A DNA stretch of 64,000 nt from Natrinema marinum (GCF_024296685.1 NZ_CP100763.1:1178001-1242000); one strand, 5' to 3'. Shown: positions 8,728-18,003, counted from the first letter of the stretch. The notes: a model not told the origin generated them from the sequence alone. Numbers and translations are program-made.

Positions 8728-9051
8728 ATGAGTCTCGACGACCTCTCCGACGACGTGACGGACTCGTATTCTGATATCGGCGACGAACTGACCGTCTCGC
8801 TCGACCGCGAGACGCGCAACGAGTTGGCCCTGCTCGAGACCGCCTTAGAGCCCGAGGCGACGGACGAACTCGTCCGACGGGCGATCCACATGCTCTTTCA
8901 GTCGACCGTCGACACCGGAAAGATCGATTTCCAACTCCGGTCTGGGTACGACGTGACCTACGACGAGTACCTCTCGGGGATGACTTTCGAGGAAATGACC
9001 GGCGCGGACCAGTATCCGACGATGGACGACGAGCGCCGCTATCAGTTCTGA
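8728..9051 (+). CDS. Conserved haloarchaeal protein of unknown function
   Basis: A 107-residue soluble, acidic protein (SLDRETRNELALLETALEPEATDELVRRAIHML at its centre resembles a ribbon-helix-helix or helical pair). The C-terminal half (YDVTYDEYLSGMTFEEMTG) looks conserved. No membrane segment or metal motif. It sits 78 bases behind the zinc-ribbon membrane gene on the same strand. Function is not known to me. Confidence 0.6.
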   Translation: MSLDDLSDDVTDSYSDIGDELTVSLDRETRNELALLETALEPEATDELVRRAIHMLFQSTVDTGKIDFQLRSGYDVTYDEYLSGMTFEEMTGADQYPTMDDERRYQF

Positions 9052-9184
9052 TCCGACGGGAATCGACCGGTCGGTCACCCTCGCGTGACTCGAGCAGACG
9101 ACCATATTATCCATTTAATGCCAATCATACACTCGTTACTGCATAATAGGTCAGTTTATGACCTCTCGCGGCTTGCAGTCCAAT

Positions 9185-9310
9185 ATGGCAATCAGTCAAG
9201 TTACCGCCGACGCGTACCGCTGTCCCGAGTGTGCGGGATCGATCGCGACTCGATACGAGTCGCTCGTCTGTGACGACTGCGGCCACACGCCGCATCACGG
9301 CGCTGACTGA
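9185..9310 (+). CDS. 41-residue zinc-ribbon microprotein
   Basis: A short ORF encoding MAISQVTADAYRCPECAGS..., with two CxxC pairs (CPEC and CDDC) 14 residues apart, then CGHTPHHG. A TATA-like TTTATG about 27 bases upstream of ATG 9185 supports leaderless transcription. Small two-knuckle zinc proteins of about 40 residues are very common in haloarchaea; functions are mostly unknown. Confidence 0.7.
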   Translation: MAISQVTADAYRCPECAGSIATRYESLVCDDCGHTPHHGAD

Positions 9311-9482
9311 GTCGGTCGCCGTCTCGAGTCGCCCGCCGAACACTCTCCCCGGTTTTCGATCTCGAGCGCGTGTCGCTCCCGATATCGGTCGGTCGACGAC
9401 CGAGAGTCATCGCTCTCGTCGTGACAACGCCGTACTCGCGTGAAAACAGTCGAATTGACCTCGAGCGCGACCCCGTCGCGGC

Positions 9483-11387
9483 TCAGTCGTCGATCGGCGC
9501 GGCGCTCGAGAGCGCCTCGTCGATGTCGGCCTCGGCCATCTTCTCGACCAAGGCGTCGATCACTTCCTCGCGCTTGCCGGTAACGAACTTGATCGAGCCG
9601 ACGACGAGGTGGCCGCCGCCGGAGACGCCGCCGCCGGCGATCTCGGCCTCGAGTTCGGAGACCATGTTGGGGATATCCAGTCGGACGCCATCACTGCGGA
9701 GAACGGCGAAGTCCGGGCCGTAGCCGACCGTGATGACCGGATCGCCGGTCTCCTCGATCTTGCGGTCGTGGATCTCGCCGGTGGTCTTGCCCGGCGCGGG
9801 GTAGGTGAATCGGTGGGCGTAGTTCTCGACATCGATCCGGTAGAGGTGCGCGCCGTTCTCGAGCGTCTCGTGCTCAAGGTGGGACATCGCGGCATCGAGT
9901 TGGTCGTCGACCGCTTCGCGACCGCGCTCGGCGAAGAACTCGACGAGGTCGCGGTGGCGTTCCTCGTCGTCGCTGTCGACCTCGAGCAGGTCCTGAATCA
10001 GCTGGTCGCCGGAGTTGTAGCGCAGCCAGAACGCGGCGTAGTCGAGCGCCTCGCTGACGTCCTGGAGGCGCGCTTCGTCGTAGCCCTCCTCGGCGGCGAG
10101 CGCGATGTAGTCGTCCATCGCGTCGGCCTTCGAGCGGTCCGAGAGGCCGGCGACGGCCGGGATGTGACGGAGTTCCTCGGTCATCTCGGGGTAGATCATT
10201 CGCGCGAGTTCGACACAGAGCATCCCCGTCGTGATCCGGTAGTCCTCGTCGTGGAGGTACGGGTTCACGTGGGCGTCGAGCAGCTCACCCACCGCGTCGG
10301 GATCGGGGTGGTGATGGTCGACCGCCACGATCGGGATGTCGTAGTGGGCCAGCGTCTCGTAGGCCGGCACGTCCTCGGCGGTCGAACCGTTGTCCAGCAT
10401 GAGCAACAGGGGGAGCTGCTGGCCGTGTTTCTCTCGGTCCTCGAGCGCGAAGTTCAGGTCCCGCGTAGCGTCTTCCATCTCGTAGAAGGGGGCCTTCGCA
10501 GGCAGGCGCTTGATGAGGTGACGCGGGGCGTTCCCGTCCTCGTGTACGTCGGCGATGAACCGTTCGAGGGCGATCTGGACCGGAACCGCGGCGCACATCC
10601 CGTCGCCGTCGGCGTGGTGGCGCACGCGGATCGGCCGCCCCTCGAGCACCGTCCGACGGAGCAGTCGGGCGACTTCTTCGAGATCCGGCCGGAGTTTCTC
10701 GAAAGCCGGCCAGTCGATCAGCGGCTCGACATCGTGGGGCTCGGCGCGAGCCTCGAGACTGCGCTCGAGGCGTTCGCGAGCCTCGTCGGCATCCTCGCCC
10801 TCGAGTTTCGAGAGGCCCTCGACCTCGATCTGGACGGAGCCCTCGCGGTGTTCTGGCGTGCCCGTCACGCGGACGATGTCACCGACTTCGATGGTGGGGT
10901 AAGCGCGGACGCCGGCCTCTTCGAAGGCGGCACAGGGGACGACGCCGGACTCGTCGGCGACGTGGAAGATCGTCGGGCCGGCGGTCTGTTTGACCTGCGT
11001 GACCTCGCCCTCGAGGTGAATCTGTTCGCCGACGTTCGCCTCGAGGCGGTCGGTGCCGGTCAGCGCGTAGTCGTGGGTGACTTCGGCGAGCGTGTAGTCA
11101 TCGACATCGACGGGCTCGAACGCCATGTCGCCGTTGTCGCGGATGCTCTCGAGTTCGACGACGAGCTCGTCGCCGACGGCGAACGTTCCCTCGAGGACGG
11201 ATTCGTGGACGAGACCGGAGACGGAGTCGGAGAGATCGACGAAGACGCCGTAGTCGACGATGCCGTTGATTTCGGCGAGATAGGAGCGCCCCTCTGCTAC
11301 GTCGTCGGCGGTACAATCGGAAGCAAGATCGTAGACGACGGAATCCCCGTCGCCTGCGCCGGGTTCCCCGGCGGAGTCACGCGTCAT
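9483..11387 (-). CDS. DHH/DHHA1 phosphoesterase, RecJ-like nuclease with N-terminal S1 and OB domains
   Basis: A 634-residue protein. It begins with an S1 RNA-binding domain (about 32-92, INGIVDYGVFVDLSDSVSGLVHES), then an OB-fold (about 118-190), the DHH catalytic domain with HADGDGMCAAV (motif I), LMLDNGSTAED and VVDHHHPDP (motif III), and a C-terminal DHHA1 domain with GGGVSGGGHLVVG. Archaeal RecJ homologues are 5'-3' or 3'-5' exonucleases, some bound to GINS; which type this is cannot be told. The S1+OB+DHH layout suggests RNA or ssDNA substrates. ATG 11387 fits the acidic N-terminus; the longer frame from 11429 is unlikely. Confidence 0.88.
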   Translation of the reverse strand: MTRDSAGEPGAGDGDSVVYDLASDCTADDVAEGRSYLAEINGIVDYGVFVDLSDSVSGLVHESVLEGTFAVGDELVVELESIRDNGDMAFEPVDVDDYTLAEVTHDYALTGTDRLEANVGEQIHLEGEVTQVKQTAGPTIFHVADESGVVPCAAFEEAGVRAYPTIEVGDIVRVTGTPEHREGSVQIEVEGLSKLEGEDADEARERLERSLEARAEPHDVEPLIDWPAFEKLRPDLEEVARLLRRTVLEGRPIRVRHHADGDGMCAAVPVQIALERFIADVHEDGNAPRHLIKRLPAKAPFYEMEDATRDLNFALEDREKHGQQLPLLLMLDNGSTAEDVPAYETLAHYDIPIVAVDHHHPDPDAVGELLDAHVNPYLHDEDYRITTGMLCVELARMIYPEMTEELRHIPAVAGLSDRSKADAMDDYIALAAEEGYDEARLQDVSEALDYAAFWLRYNSGDQLIQDLLEVDSDDEERHRDLVEFFAERGREAVDDQLDAAMSHLEHETLENGAHLYRIDVENYAHRFTYPAPGKTTGEIHDRKIEETGDPVITVGYGPDFAVLRSDGVRLDIPNMVSELEAEIAGGGVSGGGHLVVGSIKFVTGKREEVIDALVEKMAEADIDEALSSAAPIDD

Positions 11388-11509
11388 CTTGACTCGTCGT
11401 TTGGGGTGGTCGCGTATAACCCTTGTCAAGAAGCGATGGCGGCTCGAGGGAATCGATCACTGGATCCCGATTCGGCTGTTTGTGGCGGATCAGAACACAG
11501 CGAGGCCCC

Positions 11510-12628
11510 TCACGCAGGCGGTGACAGCGCCCAAAGCGTTCCGTCACTGGTCTGTGCGAATGCTCGCTCGCCGGCGGCACCGAGTGCGAAGTCACCGGTC
11601 GAGAGCGATGTCTCGGACCGGGGAAAGAACGACGCGCCGTCGGTCCACGTCACGGTTCCGTCGTCGGTCCCGATGACGAACGTGGCCGCCGTCGACACCG
11701 CTCGCTCGACGGGTGCGTCGAACCGCATCTCGTACCGCTCGCTCCCGTCTTCCAACGAGAGTTCGTATATCGTGCCGAAGACGTCCGACGGAGCGGCGTC
11801 GGTTTTCTCTGCGACGAGTAGCGACGAGTCGCTTCCGTGGAATCCCATTATCTCGGCACCTCGACCGAACGATGTCCGCCATCGAGGGGAGCCGTCCGTC
11901 TCGTCGAGCGCGACGGCGTCTCCGCCACCGCCGACGTAGACCGTGTCGTCGATCGGAGTCGGACCGACGGCAGTCACGTCCCATCGTTCCGGTCGCCAAC
12001 GCCAGGTCAGAGTTCCGTCGGCGGCCGCGAGCGCGATGACTCCGTCCGAATCGCCGAAATAGACCGCGTCGTCGTCGGCTGCCAACTGATCGTCCGGGGC
12101 AGCGACGACGGTGAAATCCGTCCCGTCGACAGCGGACCGCTCCCAGCGAATCGAGCCGTCCGCGGTTTCGATCGCGGCGAGGCTACCGTTTGCAGTATAC
12201 AACGTTCCGTTCGCTACGGCCATCGACGACGAGAGATTGGCGACCGTTTGCGTCCACCGGCGCTCCCCCGTGTGAGCGTCGAAGGCGACGACTCGAGATC
12301 GGTCTGGTACCCGTTTTTCGCCGGCGAACACGGTGCCGTCGGCGGCGGCGACCCCGGTCATTCTCCCGAACTCACGCTCCCACTTTTGCTTTCCCGTCTC
12401 TGTATCGAACGCGACTAGACGCCCGTCTTTTAAATTGCCCTCGCGACGGCCACCGGCGACGACGACTCCGTCAGTAGCGACCGGTGGTGTGAGCATATCC
12501 GGTTCCGGGACCGAAGCTGACCAATCAGTTCCGGCGGGGTTCCGAAGTCGGGGAAACGATGCACACCCAACGATAGCGGACGGGAGAACGCTAACGACGG
12601 TAGCGAGCGCTGAACGGCGGGAGGGCAT
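11510..12628 (-). CDS. Exported PQQ-type beta-propeller lipoprotein
   Basis: A 372-residue protein with Tat-type N-terminus PSRRSALATVVSVLPSAIVGC; the Cys at residue 22 in AIVGC is a lipobox, so it is probably a surface-anchored lipoprotein. The rest is repeats such as GRLVAFDTETGKQKWEREFG, SRVVAFDAHTGERRWTQTV and GVIALAAADGTLTWRW, which are blades of a PQQ-like/BamB-type propeller. No catalytic residues are evident, so a scaffolding or binding role is likely. Start ATG 12628 has the signal peptide immediately after it; longer upstream frames are not supported. Confidence 0.85.
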   Translation of the reverse strand: MPSRRSALATVVSVLPSAIVGCASFPRLRNPAGTDWSASVPEPDMLTPPVATDGVVVAGGRREGNLKDGRLVAFDTETGKQKWEREFGRMTGVAAADGTVFAGEKRVPDRSRVVAFDAHTGERRWTQTVANLSSSMAVANGTLYTANGSLAAIETADGSIRWERSAVDGTDFTVVAAPDDQLAADDDAVYFGDSDGVIALAAADGTLTWRWRPERWDVTAVGPTPIDDTVYVGGGGDAVALDETDGSPRWRTSFGRGAEIMGFHGSDSSLLVAEKTDAAPSDVFGTIYELSLEDGSERYEMRFDAPVERAVSTAATFVIGTDDGTVTWTDGASFFPRSETSLSTGDFALGAAGERAFAQTSDGTLWALSPPA

Positions 12629-12865
12629 GGTTCGATATTGGATCCATAACTCAGATATGTCTTTTGTCCTACTGTATCGCGAACGATAAAACTGGATCGA
12701 ATCAACTGTGCTCCGGGAGGAGTACGTGACCTGGTGCACTGCGTTCGACCGATATCGACGGCATCGCGCCGAAGGGCGCGGTTCCGGACAAGCCGGTGGT
12801 CGACGTAATTCGAGGCGAACCGGTGCATCGGAACGTTTAGCAACCGCAAAGCCGCAGGTGGGTGT

Positions 12866-13363
12866 ATGGGGCTGTTCGACGCGCTGTTTCGCTCGAGCGA
12901 GATCCTCGGCATCGCCGAGGAGACGCTGGAGTTCGCCCTCGAGTCCTCCGAGGAGACCCATCCCAACGAGTACATGGGGTTTCTCCGGGGGACCGAGGCC
13001 GATCGGCTGGGAGTGGACCGGGATGGGCTGGTCATCACGGACATTCTCGTGGTACCCGGCACCGAGTCCAACAGCGTCAGCGCGACCGTCAAGACGAACC
13101 AGATACCCAACGACGTGAAGGCGCTGGGGAGTATCCACTCTCACCCGAACGGCGTCATCAGGCCGAGCAACGCGGATCTGGATACCTTCGGACGGGGCAG
13201 CGTTCACGTCATCATCGGCGCACCATATCGCCGGACCGACTGGAAGGCGTTCGACTCCCAGGGGAAACCGACGCAACTGAACGTGATCGACGTCGACCTG
13301 CCCGACACCGAGGACTTCTTCGATTTCACGCAGGCGGACATCGACGAGGAACTGCGAGGATGA
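12866..13363 (+). CDS. JAMM/MPN+ metalloprotease, probable deSAMPylase (HvJAMM2-like)
   Basis: A 165-residue protein with a complete JAMM motif: Glu35 upstream, then HSHPNGVIRPSNAD (His91, His93, Ser101, Asp104) binding zinc. In Haloferax, JAMM proteins cleave the ubiquitin-like SAMP modifiers from substrates; this small single-domain form matches that family. I recall the Haloferax jamm2 gene as adjacent to ribL, as here, but I cannot check it. A TATA-like CGTTTAGC at 12834-12841 precedes the ATG by 28 bases. The stop overlaps the next small ORF by four bases. Confidence 0.85.
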   Translation: MGLFDALFRSSEILGIAEETLEFALESSEETHPNEYMGFLRGTEADRLGVDRDGLVITDILVVPGTESNSVSATVKTNQIPNDVKALGSIHSHPNGVIRPSNADLDTFGRGSVHVIIGAPYRRTDWKAFDSQGKPTQLNVIDVDLPDTEDFFDFTQADIDEELRG

Positions 13364-13461
13364 GACTGGCAACGCTCGAGACGATGCTATCAGTGACTAC
13401 CGGACCACGGACGGCGGAATCGATGCGGAAACGACGGGCTGATTCGGGGGCACAGCCGTGA
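13360..13461 (+). CDS. Possible 33-residue ORF coupling the JAMM and RibL genes
   Basis: ATG at 13360 overlaps the JAMM stop (ATGA) and its own TGA at 13459-13461 overlaps the GTG start of ribL (GTGA). The product ([12 protein letters not shown]...) is basic, with no recognisable domain. Four-base overlaps at both ends are what translational coupling would look like, but the ORF is short enough to be chance. Confidence 0.35.
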   Translation: MRLATLETMLSVTTGPRTAESMRKRRADSGAQP

Positions 13462-13889
13462 CGCGGACGGTCATCGCCCAGGGGACCTTCGACATCCTCC
13501 ACCCCGGCCACGTTCACTACCTCGAGGAGGCCGCCGCGATGGGCGACGAACTGTACGTGATCGTCGCGCGCAAGGCGAACGTCGATCACAAGGAGAAACC
13601 GATCTGTCCGGGGACGCAGCGTCGAGACGTGGTGGGCGCGCTCGCGGCCGTCGACGAGGCGATACTCGGCCACGAGGAGGATATCTTCATCCCGATCGAG
13701 GAGATCGATCCCGACGTGATCGCGCTGGGCCACGACCAGCACCACGACGACGAGGCCATTTCGGCCGAACTCGAGCGCCGCGGGATCGACTGCGAGGTTC
13801 GCCGCGCGAGCGCTCGAGAGCCGACCGACGACGCGCAACTGCTGTCGACGCGGCTGATCATCGATCGCATCCTCGAGCGACGAGGATAA
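13458..13889 (+). CDS. ribL: FAD synthase (archaeal RibL-type cytidylyltransferase)
   Basis: A 143-residue nucleotidyltransferase that adenylates FMN to FAD. The N-terminal [17 protein letters not shown] carries the HxGH nucleotide-binding motif (HPGH, residues 15-18). [11 protein letters not shown] and the C-terminal [11 protein letters not shown] complete the fold. Length and motifs match the archaeal single-domain enzyme rather than bacterial bifunctional RibF. The GTG at 13458 is the first possible start after the overlapping upstream ORF. Confidence 0.88.
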   Translation: MTRTVIAQGTFDILHPGHVHYLEEAAAMGDELYVIVARKANVDHKEKPICPGTQRRDVVGALAAVDEAILGHEEDIFIPIEEIDPDVIALGHDQHHDDEAISAELERRGIDCEVRRASAREPTDDAQLLSTRLIIDRILERRG

Positions 13890-13975
13890 CAGTCAGGGCC
13901 CTCGTCCGTCCCGAATCGAGCGACGTAGAGACCGGTCGCTGGGCGCGTCAGGCGGGGCGATCGACGGCAGCCGGC

Positions 13976-14132
13976 TCAGTTCTCGAGGATCACCGGTGGT
14001 GGGAGCCGAAGCGAGTCGACCGTGTGACCCGTCTCGACGAAGTGTTCGATCGCCTTCTCCGACACCTCCTTTTCGGTGTAGCCGTCGGCAGTGCTGGCCT
14101 GCCAGTCACACTCGAGACAGTATTTGCACATA
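13976..14132 (-). pseudogene. Frameshifted small zinc-finger gene
   Basis: On the minus strand an ATG at 14132 opens MCKYCLECDWQ, a typical haloarchaeal small zinc-finger start. The rest of the expected protein (STADGYTEKEVSEKAIEHF, then VETGHTVDS, ending in ILEN) continues in a different frame to the stop at 13976-13978. One base too many, at GGCCTTGCC (about 14097-14105), would explain the break. The Cys pairs and the later TGH tripeptide belong together in this family, so this is either a real frameshift or a sequencing error. A GTG in the second frame could start a truncated product. Confidence 0.55.
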
Positions 14133-14267
14133 CGTCGGTCTAGCTGGTATTCGATCGCATGGGCGGGAAAGATTCGTGCAGGAAATCGAAGGGACCCGCC
14201 CCCGACCCGCCACTCGAGTAGTACGCGAGCGCCGGCGTGCGAGGTGATACCGAACGGTTCAGTGTGG

Positions 14268-15995
14268 TCAGTCGTCTTTGACGCCCGGATTGGTCACCGC
14301 GCCGTTGGCCGCCGACCCGAAGGCGTGGCCGAATTTCGCCAGCACGCCGTTCGTGTAGTTGGGTTCGGGTCGCTCCCACTCCTCGCGCCGGGCCTCGAGT
14401 TCCGCCTCGGAGAGGTCCACCTCGAGGGTGCGATCTTCGATATCGATGGTGATCACGTCGCCGTCCTCGATGAGACCGATTGGGCCGCCGGCGAACGCCT
14501 CGGGGGCGACGTGACCGATCGAGAAGCCACGCGTCGCGCCCGAGAAGCGACCGTCGGTGAGGAGCGCGACGTCTTCGGCGTGGCCCTGGCCCGCGACCGC
14601 GCTCGTGACGCCGAGCATCTCGCGCATACCGGGGCCGCCCTGGGGACCCTCGTTCCGGATGGCGAGCACGTCGCCGGTTTCGACGTGGCCTTCTTGGACG
14701 TACGCCATGGCGTTTTCCTCATCTTCGAAGACGCGGACGGGGCCTTCGTGATGGAGGTCATCGTCACCGGTCACCTTGAGAACGGCCCCGCCGGGCGCGA
14801 GGTTGCCCGTCAGAATGCGGATCGCGCCCTGCTCGTCTTTCGGCTCGTCGACGGTGTAGAGGAAGTCCGCGTCCAGTTCCTCGATCGACGGCGGATCAAG
14901 TCGCTCGAGTTCCTCGCCGACCGTGTTCCCCGTGACCGTCAGCGCGTCGCCGTGAAGCAGGTCGGCCTCGTAGAGTGCGTTCAGAACGACCGGGACGCCG
15001 CCGACCGCGTGGAGGTCCTGCATCACCCGCGTGCCGCCGGGCTGGAGATCGGCGATCTTCGGGGTGCGCTGGCTGATCTCGTCGAACTCCTCGATGGAGA
15101 GATCGACGCCGGCCTCGGCGGCCATCGCCAGCAGGTGGAGGACGGCGTTGGTCGAGCCGCCGACGGCGACCTGCAGCGCGATGGCGTTCTCGAACGATTT
15201 CTTGCTCAGGAAGTCGGAGGGCTTCCGACCGGCTTCGACGGCCTCGACGGCGATCTCGCCGGCTTCGCGGGCGACATCGTAGCGCGATTCGTCCTCGGCG
15301 GGCGGGCTGGCGCTGCCAAGCGGCGCGAAGCCGATCGCCTCCGAGATCGAGGCCATCGTGTTCGCGGTGAACATGCCGCCACAGGAGCCCGCGCCGGGGC
15401 AGGCGTGGCGCTCCATCTCGTCGAGTTCTTCCTCGCTCATCTCGCCGTCGGCGACGGCACCGACGCCCTCGAAGAGGTTCTGAACCGTGATCTCGCGGCC
15501 CTCGTGTTCGCCGGGCTTGATCGAACCGCCGTAGAGGAACACCGAGGGGAGATCCGTCCGGATCGAGGCCATCATCATGCCGGGCATGTTCTTGTCGCAG
15601 CCGCCGACGGTGACCAGCCCGTCCATGCGCTCGCCGAAGGAAACCAGTTCGACGGAGTCGGCGATCAGTTCGCGGGAGATCAGCGAGGCCTTCATCCCTT
15701 CGGTCCCCATCGAGATCGCGTCGGAGATGGTGATCGTCCCGAACTCGATGGGCATGCCGCCGGAGTCGTCGACGCCCTCGAGGGCGGCCTCGGCCACGTC
15801 GTCTAAGTGCACGTTACACGGCGTGATGTCGGCCGCCGGGTTCGGCACGCCGATCATCGGCGAGCCGAAGTCCTCGTCGTCGAACCCCATCGCGCGGAAC
15901 ATCGCGCGGTGCGGGGCCTTGTCCGGTCCCTCCGTCACCTCACGGCTTCGGAGGGACTCGTCTTTCCCGTAGTCGAACTCGTCGTCGCTGCTCAT
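14268..15995 (-). CDS. ilvD: Dihydroxy-acid dehydratase IlvD
   Basis: A 575-residue enzyme of branched-chain amino acid synthesis, converting 2,3-dihydroxy-isovalerate and -methylvalerate to 2-keto acids. Cluster ligands are visible: TPCNVH (Cys60), GGCDKNMPG (Cys133) and CPGAGSCGGMF (Cys199, Cys205). The C-terminal half has TDGRFSGATRGFSIGHV, the usual substrate-site signature. Length is normal. It is monocistronic here, with the glycosyltransferase gene upstream on the same strand. Confidence 0.95.
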   Translation of the reverse strand: MSSDDEFDYGKDESLRSREVTEGPDKAPHRAMFRAMGFDDEDFGSPMIGVPNPAADITPCNVHLDDVAEAALEGVDDSGGMPIEFGTITISDAISMGTEGMKASLISRELIADSVELVSFGERMDGLVTVGGCDKNMPGMMMASIRTDLPSVFLYGGSIKPGEHEGREITVQNLFEGVGAVADGEMSEEELDEMERHACPGAGSCGGMFTANTMASISEAIGFAPLGSASPPAEDESRYDVAREAGEIAVEAVEAGRKPSDFLSKKSFENAIALQVAVGGSTNAVLHLLAMAAEAGVDLSIEEFDEISQRTPKIADLQPGGTRVMQDLHAVGGVPVVLNALYEADLLHGDALTVTGNTVGEELERLDPPSIEELDADFLYTVDEPKDEQGAIRILTGNLAPGGAVLKVTGDDDLHHEGPVRVFEDEENAMAYVQEGHVETGDVLAIRNEGPQGGPGMREMLGVTSAVAGQGHAEDVALLTDGRFSGATRGFSIGHVAPEAFAGGPIGLIEDGDVITIDIEDRTLEVDLSEAELEARREEWERPEPNYTNGVLAKFGHAFGSAANGAVTNPGVKDD

Positions 15996-16112
15996 GGTCT
16001 GACTGTGATTCGAGCGGGCATAAGTTCCCCTTTCTCGGTTACCCGTTCGTGCCCCCGTATTCGGCCGAATTTGTTCGGCCAGCCGGCAGGGGTAGTCGTC
16101 CGAAGCCCGGTC

Positions 16113-16823
16113 TCACCGGAAGTGATCCCGCGTCGGCGAGCGGTCGGGCGCGGCGTACTCGAGGTAGCCGACGAGATAGCACAGAAAGAGTCGCGCGTAG
16201 CCGACTCGTTCCTGCCGTCGCGCGGAGGTTTCGACGGGACAGGTGTGATCGTAAACGACGGTTCCCTCCCGCGAGAGCCGCAAGGAGAGATCGGTGTCCT
16301 CGAGAAACCCCAGCGACTCGTCGAAGCCGTCGATCGCCTCGAACGCCGTCCGTCGCACGCTGCAGTTGGGACCGGGCTGCTGGACGAACCCCAGCGGCCA
16401 GCACGCGCGATACCACCAGTCCGAGAGGAGCCGAAAGCACGCTCGGTGGCGGATGCCGGCCTCGAGCGGTCGGAGGGGGCCGCCGACGCCGACGACGCCG
16501 GGGGTAGCGTAGTGGCGGTAGTGCCGCCGGACCCACGTCGGCGGGACGACCGTATCGGCGTCCGTAAAGAGTAGTACGTCGCCGTCGGCCACCGTCGTGC
16601 CCCGGTTTCGTGCGGGTCCCGGACCGGCCCGTCGGTCGTCGATTAGCACCCGGTCGACGATCGGATGCTCGCGTGCCACCGAAATCGTCGTCTCGCCGCT
16701 CGCGACGGCGATCACCTCGAGTCGCCCGTCGAACCGCTGGGCCGCGAGCGCATCCAGCGTTCGCTCGAGGTGGTCTCCCTCGTCGCGGGCGGGGACGACG
16801 ACCGAGGCGTCGGGGTCCGGCAT
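16113..16823 (-). CDS. Family 2 glycosyltransferase
   Basis: A 236-residue GT-A fold protein. It starts ASVVVPARDEGDHLERTLDAL (residues 6-26), has GPGPARNRG and the metal-binding DxD-type LLFTDADTVV (about 82-91). The QQPGPNCSVRR and FLEDTDLSLRL region completes the acceptor side. ATG at 16823 starts directly before the first beta strand. Acceptor is unknown; one or two C-terminal hydrophobic residues (LFLCYLVGYLEYA) may associate with the membrane. Confidence 0.85.
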   Translation of the reverse strand: MPDPDASVVVPARDEGDHLERTLDALAAQRFDGRLEVIAVASGETTISVAREHPIVDRVLIDDRRAGPGPARNRGTTVADGDVLLFTDADTVVPPTWVRRHYRHYATPGVVGVGGPLRPLEAGIRHRACFRLLSDWWYRACWPLGFVQQPGPNCSVRRTAFEAIDGFDESLGFLEDTDLSLRLSREGTVVYDHTCPVETSARRQERVGYARLFLCYLVGYLEYAAPDRSPTRDHFR

Positions 16824-16989
16824 CGTCGTGAACTGTCGGTGCGAGCGATATAACCGCTGTGTCCTGCGATCCGAGGGCAGCCATCGGTCACCCGGTCCGA
16901 CGGCGACGATCTGCTGCCGGAGAAAACGCCGACAGTCGTTGCCAGCGTCGAAACCCCCTTGCCCGGGGCTTTCGTAGCGGCGGACAGCA

Positions 16990-17970
16990 ATGGCCACCGC
17001 GACCGTCAGCGCCGGCGCACGACTCCACGTCGGCTTCCAGAACCTCTCGCTCGCTCGCGAGCGACTCTACGGCGGTATCGGCGTCGGCCTCGCGGAGCCG
17101 CGGGTCACCGTCACCGCAGAACCAGCCGCAACCGTCGCAACCGACGACCCGCTGGTCCGCGAGTACGCCCGTCGCGCCGCCGACGTGCTCGCGGTCGACG
17201 GCGTCTCGATTTCGCTCGAGGAGTCGCTGCCGCGCCACGTCGGTCTCGGCAGCGGCACGCAGGTCGCGCTGGCCGTTCTGGCGGCGACCGCGCGGGCCCA
17301 CGGCCTCGAGCCGCGGGTTCGAGAGCACGCGCCGGCGATGGGGCGGGGCGGTCGCAGCGGCGTCGGCGTCGCGACCTTCGAAGGTGGCGGCTTCGTCGTC
17401 GACGCCGGGCACCCGACGACTCGCTTTACCACCGAGCCGCCGGCCGAGGGCGACTGGACGGTGCCGCCGGTCGTCGCCCGCCACACCCTCCCGCCGGAGT
17501 GGCGGTTTCTGGTCGTCGTCCCAGACGCCGACCCCGGCCGCAGCGGCGACGACGAAGACGCGAGCATGCGCACTGTCGTCGAGCGAGCCGATCCCGCGGT
17601 CGCCGACGAGATTGCCGGTGTCGTCACCCGAAAACTGCTGCCAGCCGCCGCAGCGGGCCGGCTCGAGGCCTTCGGCGAGGCCATCGCCGAGATCGGCCGC
17701 AAGAACGGTGCCTGGTACGCCGACGCGCAGGGTGGCGTCTTCCGGCCGCCCGCGGGTGAACTGGTGGAAGCGCTCGAGGACTGCCCCGTGCTGTCGGGCA
17801 TTGGGCAGTCGTCGTGGGGCCCCGTCGTCTACGGCGTCACGGATATCGATCACGTCGACGAGGCCGAAGCCGCGGCCGCAGACGCGCTGGCAGAGCGGGG
17901 GCTCGAGGGGCGAGTGATCCTCGCAGAAGCCGCCAAAAGCGGTGCTCGAGGCCACCTCGAAGGAGAGTGA
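16990..17970 (+). CDS. Beta-ribofuranosylaminobenzene 5'-phosphate synthase family protein (GHMP superfamily)
   Basis: A 326-residue protein. ARLHVGFQNLS at the N-terminus, the GHMP ATP-loop-like LPRHVGLGSGTQVALAV (about 82-98) and AMGRGGRSGVGVATFEGGGFVVD match beta-RFAP synthase, the methanopterin-pathway enzyme that joins p-hydroxybenzoate or p-aminobenzoate to PRPP. Haloarchaea are not methanogens and use folates, so its role here is uncertain. It is divergent from the glycosyltransferase gene. Confidence 0.8.
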   Translation: MATATVSAGARLHVGFQNLSLARERLYGGIGVGLAEPRVTVTAEPAATVATDDPLVREYARRAADVLAVDGVSISLEESLPRHVGLGSGTQVALAVLAATARAHGLEPRVREHAPAMGRGGRSGVGVATFEGGGFVVDAGHPTTRFTTEPPAEGDWTVPPVVARHTLPPEWRFLVVVPDADPGRSGDDEDASMRTVVERADPAVADEIAGVVTRKLLPAAAAGRLEAFGEAIAEIGRKNGAWYADAQGGVFRPPAGELVEALEDCPVLSGIGQSSWGPVVYGVTDIDHVDEAEAAAADALAERGLEGRVILAEAAKSGARGHLEGE

Positions 17971-18003
17971 CGGCGGCGGTTCGAGACGCGAACCGAAACG
18001 GGT

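Noticed and set aside
9609-11939. Long open frame antisense to the RecJ-like gene (776 codons)
   Set aside because: It mirrors the coding frame of the real gene (GC-rich third positions keep the opposite strand open); no domain, no start context.
14091-15806. 571-codon plus-strand frame opposite ilvD
   Set aside because: Shadow of ilvD; sequence is acidic and featureless, and ilvD motifs on the other strand are complete.
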